Below, one piece after another: positions 21,599 through 29,639 of a stretch of DNA of 64,000 nt. A program made the position numbers and the translations under genes. The stretch lies in the NCBI RefSeq assembly GCF_036711975.1, contig NC_091973.1, forward strand, positions 14,322,001 to 14,386,000. The letters are read 5' to 3'. This DNA comes from Onthophagus taurus (taxonomy: Eukaryota; Arthropoda; Insecta; Coleoptera; Scarabaeidae). The notes below the pieces were generated by a model that saw only the letters and a list, made by a program, of their open reading frames with translations, searched no databases and was not told the origin of the DNA. Every line of letters begins with the position of its first letter. The stretch's first letter is position 1.

Positions 21599-22020
21599 TT
21601 TCTGGATATTTCAATGAGCAGTTCTACCATAAATGGTTTCTTGAGTAAAGTGGTCTTCGTTGTGGGTTTGCAAACTATTTTATCTCCAAAGGAGAGAACA
21701 TTTAACTTTTTATTTGGATCGAAGATACTTACGTTAATAATCATTTCAATGTCTCCTTCAAATCGGTATTTCACTATTTCACCAATATATAAAAAGTTTA
21801 TATATTTACTTACGTAACCTAAATTTTGAATAATGTAATAATTATCCGTTGTATCCGTAGTTCCATCTCCGCTAAACGTAAGTATTGTTGGTTGTTTGAA
21901 ATATAGTTGTAAGTTTTCACGTTTATTAAAATGAGCAGCAATGTTGTGTCCGTGTACGTGTTTACCAAACTTATCGATCGTCATACTAGACGAATGTTTT
22001 CCGAACTTGCTTAAACTCAT
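21595..22020 (-). CDS. Conserved-looking Polinton protein, unknown function
   Basis: 141 residues from ATG 22,020, ending 4 bp into the integrase start. I do not recognise the family. The N-terminus has a short duplicated motif, LSKFGKHS then IDKFGKHVHGH, followed by a mostly beta-strand pattern (YYIIQNLGYVSKYINFLYIGEIV, KYRFEGDIEMIINVSIFD). No signal peptide or membrane segment. The position between integrase and the next gene suggests cotranscription with integrase. The intact frame in an otherwise damaged element suggests that this copy decayed only recently. Confidence 0.6.
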   Translation of the reverse strand: MSLSKFGKHSSSMTIDKFGKHVHGHNIAAHFNKRENLQLYFKQPTILTFSGDGTTDTTDNYYIIQNLGYVSKYINFLYIGEIVKYRFEGDIEMIINVSIFDPNKKLNVLSFGDKIVCKPTTKTTLLKKPFMVELLIEISRK

Positions 22021-22089
22021 CTGCTCTAGTTCACAAACGTCGGTGTTTTAAAACAAAAAACGTGAGAGTCGTATATTTATGATAATATT

Positions 22090-23028
22090 TTAACGTATAA
22101 TCTCGGCCTCTGTTAGCTCCGATATTATTGATGATATTTCATTGTCATGTGCAGAATGACCTGCAGTTTGCGAGGCCATCAACAAACGCAGTCTGTCGAC
22201 AAGTTCGTTGGGATCGTCCCAATACTCGTATTCGATAAGAGCCCCAGGAACGACTTGTTTTTGTAATGCACCACCGACTTTTTTCTTCGGATTCGGCCAG
22301 TATTTAGCCCAATGCACCTTGGGTTTGTTACCTTCAACGATAGGCTTAATAATATTCTGAAATTTCTCACTTTCGTCTTCAGTAGTCATACCTGCCTCTG
22401 GAATGTAATTAATGTACGGAGCATTTGAACGTAGTAAGATATCTTTGTAGTTGCGCATGTCCTGAATTGTAAATTTGCCTGGTTCGTTTTTAAATAGTAA
22501 ATCGTATAAACCAACGGTTCCCGTGTATTTGAAATTTCCAACGTGAATATCCTGATCCTCAAAGTGTACAGGGCTGATTCCAATGTAGAAACCTTCGGGA
22601 GTTTCGCGAACACCGTATAAACGATCATAATCATCTTTTAAATCTGTTGTTAAACCAACAATATACGTTCTGGGCAAAGGATGAAACTGACTCAAAGCGG
22701 CTTGTACCTCTGGGGACTCCAATCTTTCTTCTATTTCATCTTTAAGTCGTTCTATTCGATTATGTGCGTCCGAAATAAGAGCTCCGGTATCCTCGCTAGA
22801 ATCGAGGAGTTCTTCTTTTTCGCCCGGCGGAACTTCATATACTTCTTCTTCTGCATGAGCTAATGGGTCAAGAGGAGAAGACGTGGGAGAAGATACCAAC
22901 CTTTTTTCAGGAGTCGATGTAGTAAATTTTCGTCGTTGTTCTTTTAATGGAACTTTCGGTTTTCGAATAAAATATTCGGTCTCGGTTTTAGCTGGTACGT
23001 CAGAAATATCCGGCGAGTAACGTTGCAT
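22090..23028 (-). CDS. Conserved Polinton hypothetical protein (312 aa, start uncertain)
   Basis: The first ATG in frame is at 23,028 (MQRYSPDISDV), giving 312 residues. The frame is open further upstream to about 23,130, and that stretch (for example LLSIPKRSLSPKEEK) looks coding although no ATG occurs in it. A branch-like CTAAC and a CAG acceptor at 23,116 suggest that a spliced 5' exon may supply the start. The N-terminal third is acidic and Pro/Ser-rich with a helical segment (DAHNRIERLKDEIEERL). The conserved core is FYIGISPVHFEDQDIHV, GTVGLYDLLFKNEPGKF, then MRNYKDILLRSNAPYINYIP, a pattern I associate with Polinton and adintovirus hypothetical proteins. Function unknown. A structural or core protein is a guess from its place beside the ATPase. 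Confidence 0.7.
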   Translation of the reverse strand: MQRYSPDISDVPAKTETEYFIRKPKVPLKEQRRKFTTSTPEKRLVSSPTSSPLDPLAHAEEEVYEVPPGEKEELLDSSEDTGALISDAHNRIERLKDEIEERLESPEVQAALSQFHPLPRTYIVGLTTDLKDDYDRLYGVRETPEGFYIGISPVHFEDQDIHVGNFKYTGTVGLYDLLFKNEPGKFTIQDMRNYKDILLRSNAPYINYIPEAGMTTEDESEKFQNIIKPIVEGNKPKVHWAKYWPNPKKKVGGALQKQVVPGALIEYEYWDDPNELVDRLRLLMASQTAGHSAHDNEISSIISELTEAEIIR

Positions 23029-23145
23029 CTTAGATATCAACTTTTCTTCTTTTGGAGATAGACTTCGTTTTGGAATGGATAGTAAAGGCGCAGTGTCAAG
23101 TTTTGCGACAATATCCTGTAATGGCCGTTAGTGAAGTCGTTAGTT

Positions 23146-23850
23146 TTAAACTTCAATGAATTTATCAAAACCCTTACGGTAACGTCCCTTAGATACACCA
23201 CAATCTAAATCAATAACTAGGATGCCGTGTCTATTCTCCCAACAAGCATCGCTAATTTCCTTTAGCCGATGAAACTCCATATCGCTCATTATGTGATCTT
23301 CAAATACGTGTTTTAAATTTGTTAAGTCTTGTTTAAATAACACCAAAAAGTTACAATTATCGCGAACTAATTGTTTTGGAATTGCACTATAACTTTGACA
23401 AATTAGAAAGCAATCAATGTTTTTATGCCGACCATACGAAAAAAATTCCTTAATGACATTTTGACCTGTACAGGAAACATCGTCAAATACGACTACCGAA
23501 TATTCTTTCGCATCTTCCGGTCGAATGAACTCGTCTATATTAGAAAATTCATAGTAACCGCAATCTTTTATAGGTTCAATTAAACGTCTTAAAAAATCAT
23601 ACTTATTTTGGTATAACGAATTAGAGCATAAGTACAAGTTTAGGAAGCGCAACCCATTACGTGCAACTAAAAGCGATAACATAGCATTTGTTTTTCCGAC
23701 ACCTGAGGGCCCTACAATTAAACCTCGCTTACATTTTCCACCAAATAAATTGCTGTGTCTTGTAAAGTGTTCTTCGACCGAACCATTACTAAAATTTACT
23801 ATAGGCAGTGTTAGAAGTTGCGGTAAACACTTTAATTTCTCGTCGATCAT
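23146..23850 (-). CDS. Polinton genome-packaging ATPase (A32/FtsK-HerA type)
   Basis: 234 residues from ATG 23,850. Walker A is IVGPSGVGKTNA (about residues 41-52). Walker B is YSVVVFDDV (about 109-117). A sensor-type region CFLICQSYSAIPKQLVRDN follows (about 137-155). This is the short A32-like ATPase that pumps DNA into the capsid in Polintons, adintoviruses and large DNA viruses. The whole frame is intact. A TATA box and an initiator-like TCAGT lie upstream at the proper spacing, so it probably has its own promoter. Downstream, the spacer to the next ORF contains two CTAAC motifs and a CAG acceptor. Confidence 0.92.
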   Translation of the reverse strand: MIDEKLKCLPQLLTLPIVNFSNGSVEEHFTRHSNLFGGKCKRGLIVGPSGVGKTNAMLSLLVARNGLRFLNLYLCSNSLYQNKYDFLRRLIEPIKDCGYYEFSNIDEFIRPEDAKEYSVVVFDDVSCTGQNVIKEFFSYGRHKNIDCFLICQSYSAIPKQLVRDNCNFLVLFKQDLTNLKHVFEDHIMSDMEFHRLKEISDACWENRHGILVIDLDCGVSKGRYRKGFDKFIEV

Positions 23851-23890
23851 GATTCTCGTACTAAATGAATTATGACATTAACAGGATAAG

Positions 23891-23927
23891 ACTGAATAAA
23901 AATATAGCAAAAGTAACTTTATATAGA
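23891..23927 (-). promoter_or_regulatory. TATA box plus initiator for the ATPase gene
   Basis: On minus, CTATATAAAG (23,918-23,927) is followed about 31 bp later by TCAGT (23,891-23,895), the arthropod initiator core. The ATPase ATG is 43 bp further on, with a single upstream ATG (near 23,867) in between. Confidence 0.6.
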
Positions 23928-23976
23928 GACATAAAATATATTGATTTATATAAAAATAATATCAATGTAACTTAAT

Positions 23977-24092
23977 AATTAACTTAAAAATTAACTTAAA
24001 AATTAACTTAAAAATTAACTTAAAAATTAACTTAAAAATTAACTTAAAAATTAACTTAAAAATTAACTTAAAAATTAACTTAAAAATTAACT
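23977..24092. repeat. 12-bp tandem array
   Basis: Nearly perfect copies of AATTAACTTAAA, about 9.7 units, between the ATPase promoter and the end of the coiled-coil/PPPY gene. Very low GC. Confidence 0.93.
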
Positions 24093-24116
24093 TAATAAAA
24101 AGAGGAGAAGGAGTAG

Positions 24117-24483
24117 TTACCACTCCTCCTCTTCTGGATGTAATTGGTTAGCTTCTTCATAAGGCGGTGGTGCTGCTGGTGCTGCTGGTGCCGGAGTCGT
24201 TGCCGGAATCGTTGCCGGAATCGGTGAGGCTGTGGTGCAGTGGTTAATATGCATGTTGTGCACATGCACTTCGCCCCTCACCACAGCCGATTCTGACACA
24301 CTCTGCAGCTGAGAAGATAAAATTAATAACATGGAAAAAAGTATTATAAGTATAACGTACCAACTTAAATATAGCATCTAATTTTACCTCCAACGAGGCA
24401 ACTTTCTGCTCCAATTCACATAGTCTTATCATATGATTAACTCTCATATTATCCATATGATTGCCTCTCATATTATCAGTCAT
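24117..24483 (-). CDS. Spliced coiled-coil protein with PPPY motif (104 aa)
   Basis: Two minus frames are best read as one spliced gene. Exon 1 is 24,483-24,361 (41 codons, ATG start); exon 2 is 24,308-24,117. The 52-bp intron (24,309-24,360) begins GTACGT and ends TTCTCAG, phase 0. Exon 1 encodes a leucine heptad helix (LEQKVASLEVKLDAIFK) that continues into exon 2 (LQSVSESAVV). A Thr/Pro/Ala-rich linker, APPPYEEAN, and an acidic tail EEEEW follow. PPxY motifs recruit Nedd4-type ubiquitin ligases and occur in adenovirus protein VI and in many budding viruses. Read unspliced, exon 2 would start with a hydrophobic stretch that could be mistaken for a membrane anchor. The start lies just after the stop of the 333-residue ORF. 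Family not recognised. Confidence 0.6.
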
Positions 24484-24490
24484 CTTTAAG

Positions 24491-25492
24491 CTAGGAAGGG
24501 AAGTTTACGCTATTAGTAGTGAAACTAGATAAAATACATTCAGCCTTTTTAATTTCACAGGTTAATGATGCTATGGTGATGTCGAGCGATATTGTTAAAG
24601 GGTTGTTACAGCTCGACGCCAGCCCTTCTCTAAACTGTGAAAGTTCTCTCAAAGAGGTTTGCAATTGAAGAACCTTTGCATGAAGGTCTTTATAAAAATT
24701 TTGATACAAATTATTAATTTCGGCCAAAATCTCCCCTTTGGTTGTTTCTACTGCTGTACACATTGCGTTTGAAAAAAGGCTGGCAGACACATCGGAAATA
24801 TCTGAAGTAGCAGGAATATTAGCAGGAATATTAGCAGGAATATTGTCAACCCTTAAGATGTGTACTTTCGGGCTAAACGAAGGAATTTCGGTGTTAGGGA
24901 TATTTGAGTTAGTAACGGGAGCCAATGAAGCTTTAGAAGAAGAAAAAGAAGCCTTAGTAGCTTTAAGATACTTCCGGTTACTACAGTGTTGTGATACCGC
25001 CATTAAAGCAAGAGAGTCGTCGGATTTATCGGACTCGTTCTCGGTAACCACTTTCGACTGTGTCATTTCAACCTTCGACGGGGTCGCTTGTTCAACTGAC
25101 ACATACTTGCGTTGGCTACGTCGCGAATGACCACGTGCCTCCCTTCTTTCTTGTCTTTCCTCTCTATACTTTTCTGACGGTACCCACACACCTGCAGCCT
25201 TCTTCCAATGTTCACGGTTCCCCGAATTCCGACGAAGTGAAAGGCGTTTCACATTTTTATCGTCGACATTCGCGGAACCTGCGACGTTCAGAAGCGACGG
25301 ATCTTGCTGCGCATTAGATTCCACGTTAGGATCCATCGGCTGCTCATTAGGCTGCACGTTTGGATCCAGCGCCTTCTCAACAGTCGATATGTTCAACAGG
25401 TTTATGTCAAAACTGTTTAACAGGAATGACTCCTGGCTGCTGGCGAAACCGGGAGCAGTTAAATCAATTTGACTAAAACCGTCTTGAGACAT
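24491..25492 (-). CDS. Polinton hypothetical protein with basic middle and helical tail
   Basis: 333 residues from ATG 25,492 (MSQDGFSQIDL). The frame extends 8 codons further without an ATG but crosses the proposed leader intron, so I start at this ATG, which directly follows the acceptor TTTATCAAG. The N-terminal third is acidic and Asn/Pro-rich; the middle is strongly basic (EKYREERQERREARGHSRRSQRK); then a Ser-rich part with three PANI repeats; the C-terminus is long helices (EILAEINNLYQNFYKDLHAKVLQLQTSL shortened here by description: about residues 245-300). No family recognised. The basic part suggests DNA or RNA binding, perhaps a core protein. It lies downstream of an unusual multi-intron leader. 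Confidence 0.6.
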   Translation of the reverse strand: MSQDGFSQIDLTAPGFASSQESFLLNSFDINLLNISTVEKALDPNVQPNEQPMDPNVESNAQQDPSLLNVAGSANVDDKNVKRLSLRRNSGNREHWKKAAGVWVPSEKYREERQERREARGHSRRSQRKYVSVEQATPSKVEMTQSKVVTENESDKSDDSLALMAVSQHCSNRKYLKATKASFSSSKASLAPVTNSNIPNTEIPSFSPKVHILRVDNIPANIPANIPATSDISDVSASLFSNAMCTAVETTKGEILAEINNLYQNFYKDLHAKVLQLQTSLRELSQFREGLASSCNNPLTISLDITIASLTCEIKKAECILSSFTTNSVNFPS

Positions 25493-26060
25493 CTTGATAA
25501 AAAAAAATTCATACATTAATTTATTTTATTTTAATAAAAAATCATGTATACTTACATCGCTTGATGAAAAGAACGTTAAAATCTAATTGCAGTGGGTGCT
25601 GAATGATATGATGTGAATGATAAAAAATTATTGTAGATATTATGATACAAACGTTCGAATAATAAAGTTATGCTTACCAACAAAAATTAAGATTTAAAAT
25701 AGAAGGAGCTATAGGAATGAAAAAAACAGATTAGCAACAATATATGTAAAGGAAAAGAAGGCTATACTTACCAGAAAAAAGTCGCCGAGATAACGAAGTT
25801 ATCAAAACTGATCGAACTGATCAAACGCAAAATGGAAGTGATCAGTAGTAAGGTCCTGTAGGAATTGAAAAAATAAAAATAACAATTTAACATAACAAAC
25901 AAATAAACAAGTTGTACTCACAAAAACAAAGTAGAAAGAGCTGTTATGATGAAACAAAACAAGAATATTTTACATATTATATAAGCAAAGTAAAAAAGGT
26001 TACTTACCAAATAAAACACGTCAGCAAAAAAGAGCAAGCTGAAGGATATCTAGGACTGGG
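25493..26060 (-). promoter_or_regulatory. AUG-free leader with five consecutive short introns
   Basis: On minus, five consensus GT-AG introns follow one another: 26,007-25,941 (67 nt), 25,921-25,856 (66), 25,771-25,709 (63), 25,677-25,599 (79) and 25,555-25,493 (63). Donors are GTAAGTAA, GTGAGTAC, GTAAGTAT, GTAAGCAT and GTAAGTAT. Acceptors are ATAACAG, CCTACAG, CCTATAG, ATTCAG and ATCAAG. The exons between are 19, 84, 31 and 43 nt, and the last acceptor abuts the ATG of the 333-residue ORF. No ATG occurs in any exon, while several occur in introns 1, 2 and 5. The 5' end of exon 1 is not determined; no clear TATA box is seen. Confidence 0.65.
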
Positions 26061-26414
26061 AAAAAAAAATTATTTGGGGGGGGGGGGGAATTTTAGATTT
26101 CCCCCACTCCCATCCCCACTCTTCCATCTCCACTTTGGGAGGAGCCTGAGGAGGAGCATGGGAGGAGCATAGGAGGAGCTTCAATAAACAATCCTTTTCC
26201 CTTTTTCTTTTCTCTTTTTTTTTTTTTTTCTTCCTTTTCCAATTTAATACTCTTTCAATTTACAACCCAAGTCATACCAACCCAACCCAATGTATACATA
26301 CCATGTATTCATTTAGATTAACTATTTTTTCTTTTAAATTAAAACAACTTTTTACACTTTTTACAATCTTTTATTATTATTAATTTACAATCTATAACTG
26401 ACAATGTTTATATA
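26061..26414. other. Intergenic, low complexity
   Basis: A run of 13 G (about 26,076-26,088), a purine-rich GGAGGAGC repeat (about 26,138-26,182) and a long T run (about 26,215-26,230), then AT-rich sequence to the next gene. No ORF of note. It could hold the promoter of the multi-intron leader on minus and the poly(A) region of the next gene. Confidence 0.5.
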
Positions 26415-26747
26415 CTAAACCTTACATAAAGAACAATCCTTTCTTGCCGATGGTGGACCATCAATATGCGTTTCCCAATGAGGCAAATTATAATGTTCAA
26501 AACAGGGCAGCTTGCTTTGTAATCGCTCATCGTTTCTATACTTCAACGGTAATTTAAACCAAACCGCCGCCAAATCTAACGGCTTTACTTTATTGATATA
26601 ATAATCGATTGGTAAATACCATAATTCGTAGTTTTTAATATTCGCAAAAGATAAATCAGATTCGTATCTTTCCATAATATCCCAGACTTTATTAATTATA
26701 AAAGTTGAAAGTCCCAATCTGGTAACTAACCGCCAAAGACGTTCCAT
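26415..26747 (-). CDS. Small Polinton protein with Cys/His tail, unknown
   Basis: 110 residues from ATG 26,747 (MERLWRLVTRLGL). The frame is open 37 codons further upstream, but that part overlaps the previous gene and reads like noncoding, so I prefer the internal ATG. The C-terminus has CFEHYNLPHW and CSLC, a possible zinc site. An aromatic-rich middle (YELWYLPIDYYINKV) precedes it. Function unknown. It follows the 159-residue gene with the same strand and close spacing. Confidence 0.55.
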   Translation of the reverse strand: MERLWRLVTRLGLSTFIINKVWDIMERYESDLSFANIKNYELWYLPIDYYINKVKPLDLAAVWFKLPLKYRNDERLQSKLPCFEHYNLPHWETHIDGPPSARKDCSLCKV

Positions 26748-26803
26748 CTTGAACTGCTCTACCGCTACTACCCGTCTGCCTTTCTCAATTCGTTTACATA
26801 TAG

Positions 26804-27283
26804 TTATAGATGTCTGAATACGTATGAAAATAAATAAAAAACATTCGATAAGGAGCACATACTTGGGCTCTTTTTATGATAGGGACACATCGGCGCACCA
26901 ACCTCCAATTTGCATTCATTTTCCGGCAATTCTTTTACCGGTATTGTTAAAATTCTTCTTAAAAATGTAGCTTTCTCACGTCCTTTTACGTACGCTACTT
27001 TTGTCGAACGACACAAATAACAAACGATCTCATCGAAACGAGACGCAGGAACAAACCCGTCGTTCCAATCAATACAATGATGATGACTCATTAACCAATT
27101 CGCCGTATTGCGAAATTTGGTAGATAGTGAAGAAAAGCTTCGACTAGGTTGAAACACGTAATGACTTATACAATGATTACTGTCGTAAGAAGCCAGTTCC
27201 TTTGGGATAAATTCTTCATCGTTTATCGTGAAACCTTGAATGTCCAAAATAATAAAATCGCTTTGAAAAACCATAATATCCAT
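26804..27283 (-). CDS. Polinton-associated protein, unknown (DIQGF family)
   Basis: 159 residues from ATG 27,283. It shows a pattern I associate with proteins found near insect Polintons: FIILDIQGF at the N-terminus, FIPKEL, HYVFQP, a WL...HHCIDWNDG segment, VKGREKATFL, and a C-terminal C..H......C (PMCPYHKKSPSMCSL). The first Asp after a hydrophobic strand, the central His residues and the late Cys/His group could make a nuclease-like fold, but I cannot confirm this. It lies directly downstream of the capsid gene on minus. Intact. Confidence 0.55.
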   Translation of the reverse strand: MDIMVFQSDFIILDIQGFTINDEEFIPKELASYDSNHCISHYVFQPSRSFSSLSTKFRNTANWLMSHHHCIDWNDGFVPASRFDEIVCYLCRSTKVAYVKGREKATFLRRILTIPVKELPENECKLEVGAPMCPYHKKSPSMCSLSNVFYLFSYVFRHL

Positions 27284-27356
27284 AATATACCACTATATGC
27301 AAACGTTTCCTTCGATGTTTAGAGATACACTAAATGACGTTGCTTCAACAGTACCA

Positions 27357-27924
27357 CTATATTAATTGCTTAACCATTTTCGTAAGAGGCGAATACACAA
27401 ATGCTCTGTCATGCAGAATTAATGTGTAAGCTGTCGTACCCTCCGGAATTGGATTTTTCGTTGAATACTCGATTTTTATTTCTACTCCGCTTTTATGTAT
27501 TGCTTCCTGTTGATACGTGCAATCGATTCCAATTAACGACGCGTAAGTTTTAAATTCTTCCGGTGAAAACAAAGGTTCGCTTTCTTGATAGTAGTATGCT
27601 TGCTGAAATCTTGAATACATATCATACAAAATCGCATAGTGATTGTTATCAAAATCCACATTCAAATTATCGTACGGAAAACGTTCTCCATTCAAGAAAA
27701 CGGTTACGTTCTTTAAGTTTATATTATCAAATAATGCCATGTTTCCTTTAAATATACCCTTTCGATTTGTTTGAAATCCGATGATTATAAATCTAGGCGT
27801 TTCCAATTGTGGAGCAGTTTTGACGGCCCAAGATTGCTTCGTAGTTTGAGGTAATTGAGGGTACTCGTGTATTTCCCACGATCGAAAAGGAACGTGAATG
27901 TCTACGTTTCTTTCTGATAGTTTT
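27357..27924 (-). pseudogene. Polinton major capsid protein (MCP), C-terminal half
   Basis: Double-jelly-roll capsid protein, second half. From the Gypsy boundary the frame runs VPFRSWEIHEYPQLP, then KTAPQLETPRFIIIGFQTNR, FDNINLKNVTVFLNGERFP, YASLIGIDC, EIKIEYSTKNP, and ends at 27,357 with a hydrophobic C-terminus. These strand patterns are typical of Polinton/adintovirus MCPs. The N-terminal half is at 40,991-41,687. The two halves are separated by the second Gypsy element with its PLE array, and GTTTT is duplicated at the break (27,920-27,924 and 40,991-40,995). Confidence 0.85.
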
Positions 27925-28616
27925 TGTAGCGTGCTGTGGCAGCAGCTCCATTTAAAAACATAAAAATTGTATTTCATTTGTTATTTTTTTTATATTTGCA
28001 CACAATTGTTTTTGAAGCAAAACAGAACAGACGCAAAATAAAAAGTCTGTCAAAAAGTTAATTTTATAATTGTATTATTATGTTGGCTAATACCTCATAG
28101 CCACATTTGGTGACCCCGATCAAAGCAACTCGCAACCTGGTAGATTCTTCCCCCAGTCCGATTAAACCAAGTCACAACCTGAAAATTATCCCTTCACCCC
28201 GACTAAACCAGCCCGGCAAATGAGATTCAACTAAAAAATTCAAGAATCACCAATTCAAGAATTAAGAAGAACCCAAGCAGAATCCATTCAACCGATTGTG
28301 GTCCAGCGAACATACGCCCCGACGTCCCTCGCACTCTATAATCGACTAAACGTTACCGTCGTCTAATCAGACTGCGCTACAGCGCTGTAAGTACTTTCAC
28401 TTATTCACCTATTTAGAATAACAGAAAGATTAAATTAGAAATTTTATTTTTATCATCCAAATTATTGAATTAAATCCGTTATAAATTTATGTCATACAAT
28501 GACATATTTCAAAATCATACAATAAAAATAAACAAAATTTTATCATTTTTTTAAAAGTTTTTATTAAATTTTTCAATCGTAGAGTTTCTTAATAAAAATT
28601 TAAATTTTGTTTCAAT

Positions 28617-29633
28617 ATGGCGACCACAGATAACGGTGACAATTTGATGACTGACGACCTTCAAAATGTCACTGCCATTAAATTTCTACCATTTTGGTCC
28701 TCCAATCCTGATTTGTGGTTTCGGCAAATAGAGGCCCAGTTTACACTGTCAAAAATTAAAAGCGAGAAAACAAAATTCAATTATATTCTCGCGAATTTAC
28801 CAACTGATATTATTACAACCGTAGTTGATTTAATTCAATCTCCTTCGGATACAACTCCTTACTCTTCCCTTAAAAACGCTCTGATAGAAAGATTATCACT
28901 GAGCGAAGAAAAAAGGCTCGATGATATTCTTTCTGGGACTCAAATGGGAGATCAGCGTCCGTCGGAGTTTTATAGGGCTATGTCAAGTACCGTCGGAGGT
29001 TCCCAAGTAGTAAGCAACGAATTGCTTCTGAAACTTTGGAAAAGACGCTTACCTCAAGCGGTATCAGTCGCGCTTCTCACATCTGGAAAGAAGGAAGTAG
29101 CAGACCTTCTATCTATCGCCGACAAAGTCTGGGAGACGTTAAATTCCTCCACACTTTCTTCCTCATTTTCCGACTCTCAACACAACACTTTTCATCACAC
29201 CTACAATTACACCCGTGACAACAACACTACACCACGAACGACACCGCGACATGACGAGCTTTTGACGGCAATTCAAAATTTGACAGTAACTTGCCAAACA
29301 TTATTAAAATCAGTTGCCCAACAACAGCAACAACAGGACTGCGTAACGAAACGTTTGGAGAGTCAGATAAATTCTTTATCTGCACAGTTTCAAAGCAATA
29401 CACCTTCAACTACGTCAAATTATTGTAATTGCCACCAGCGTCATACCTCTCGTGAGAGATATCGTTCTCATAAAGTTCGATCAAGAAGTAATTCCAATTC
29501 AACTAATTTGAATCACGTATGTTGGTATCATCGTAATTTTGGTAAAAATGCAACGAAATGCGATGGTGCCACATGCAGTTTTTATTCCGTATTTGCAGAT
29601 AGAACCACCACCAATAATTCAAAAAACCCGTAA
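28617..29633 (+). CDS. Gypsy gag protein (MCP insertion)
   Basis: 338 residues. It has the capsid-type helical region common to arthropod Gypsy gags: PFWSSNPDLWFRQIEAQF, then KFNYILANLP, MGDQRPSEFYRAM, and LLKLWKRRLPQAV. The second half is Ser/Thr/Gln-rich and ends with a Cys/His segment (CWYHRNFGKNATKCDGATCSF) in place of a classical CCHC knuckle. Frame intact. It is separated from pol by a stop and a few bases (29,634-29,660). Confidence 0.85.
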   Translation: MATTDNGDNLMTDDLQNVTAIKFLPFWSSNPDLWFRQIEAQFTLSKIKSEKTKFNYILANLPTDIITTVVDLIQSPSDTTPYSSLKNALIERLSLSEEKRLDDILSGTQMGDQRPSEFYRAMSSTVGGSQVVSNELLLKLWKRRLPQAVSVALLTSGKKEVADLLSIADKVWETLNSSTLSSSFSDSQHNTFHHTYNYTRDNNTTPRTTPRHDELLTAIQNLTVTCQTLLKSVAQQQQQQDCVTKRLESQINSLSAQFQSNTPSTTSNYCNCHQRHTSRERYRSHKVRSRSNSNSTNLNHVCWYHRNFGKNATKCDGATCSFYSVFADRTTTNNSKNP

Positions 29634-29639
29634 AGATTC

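Noticed and set aside
23977-24092. CRISPR-like or origin-type array
   Set aside because: Twelve-base units without spacers; simple tandem repeat in a eukaryotic element.
24244-24377. Possible N-terminal membrane segment in an 86-codon minus frame
   Set aside because: The hydrophobic stretch is translated intron sequence between good splice sites; the spliced reading gives a continuous heptad helix instead.
26804-26860. Intron joining the 159- and 110-residue genes
   Set aside because: A GTATGT donor exists, but the better acceptors do not keep frame, and the C-terminal Cys pattern of the first gene lies beyond the donor. Two separate genes fit better.
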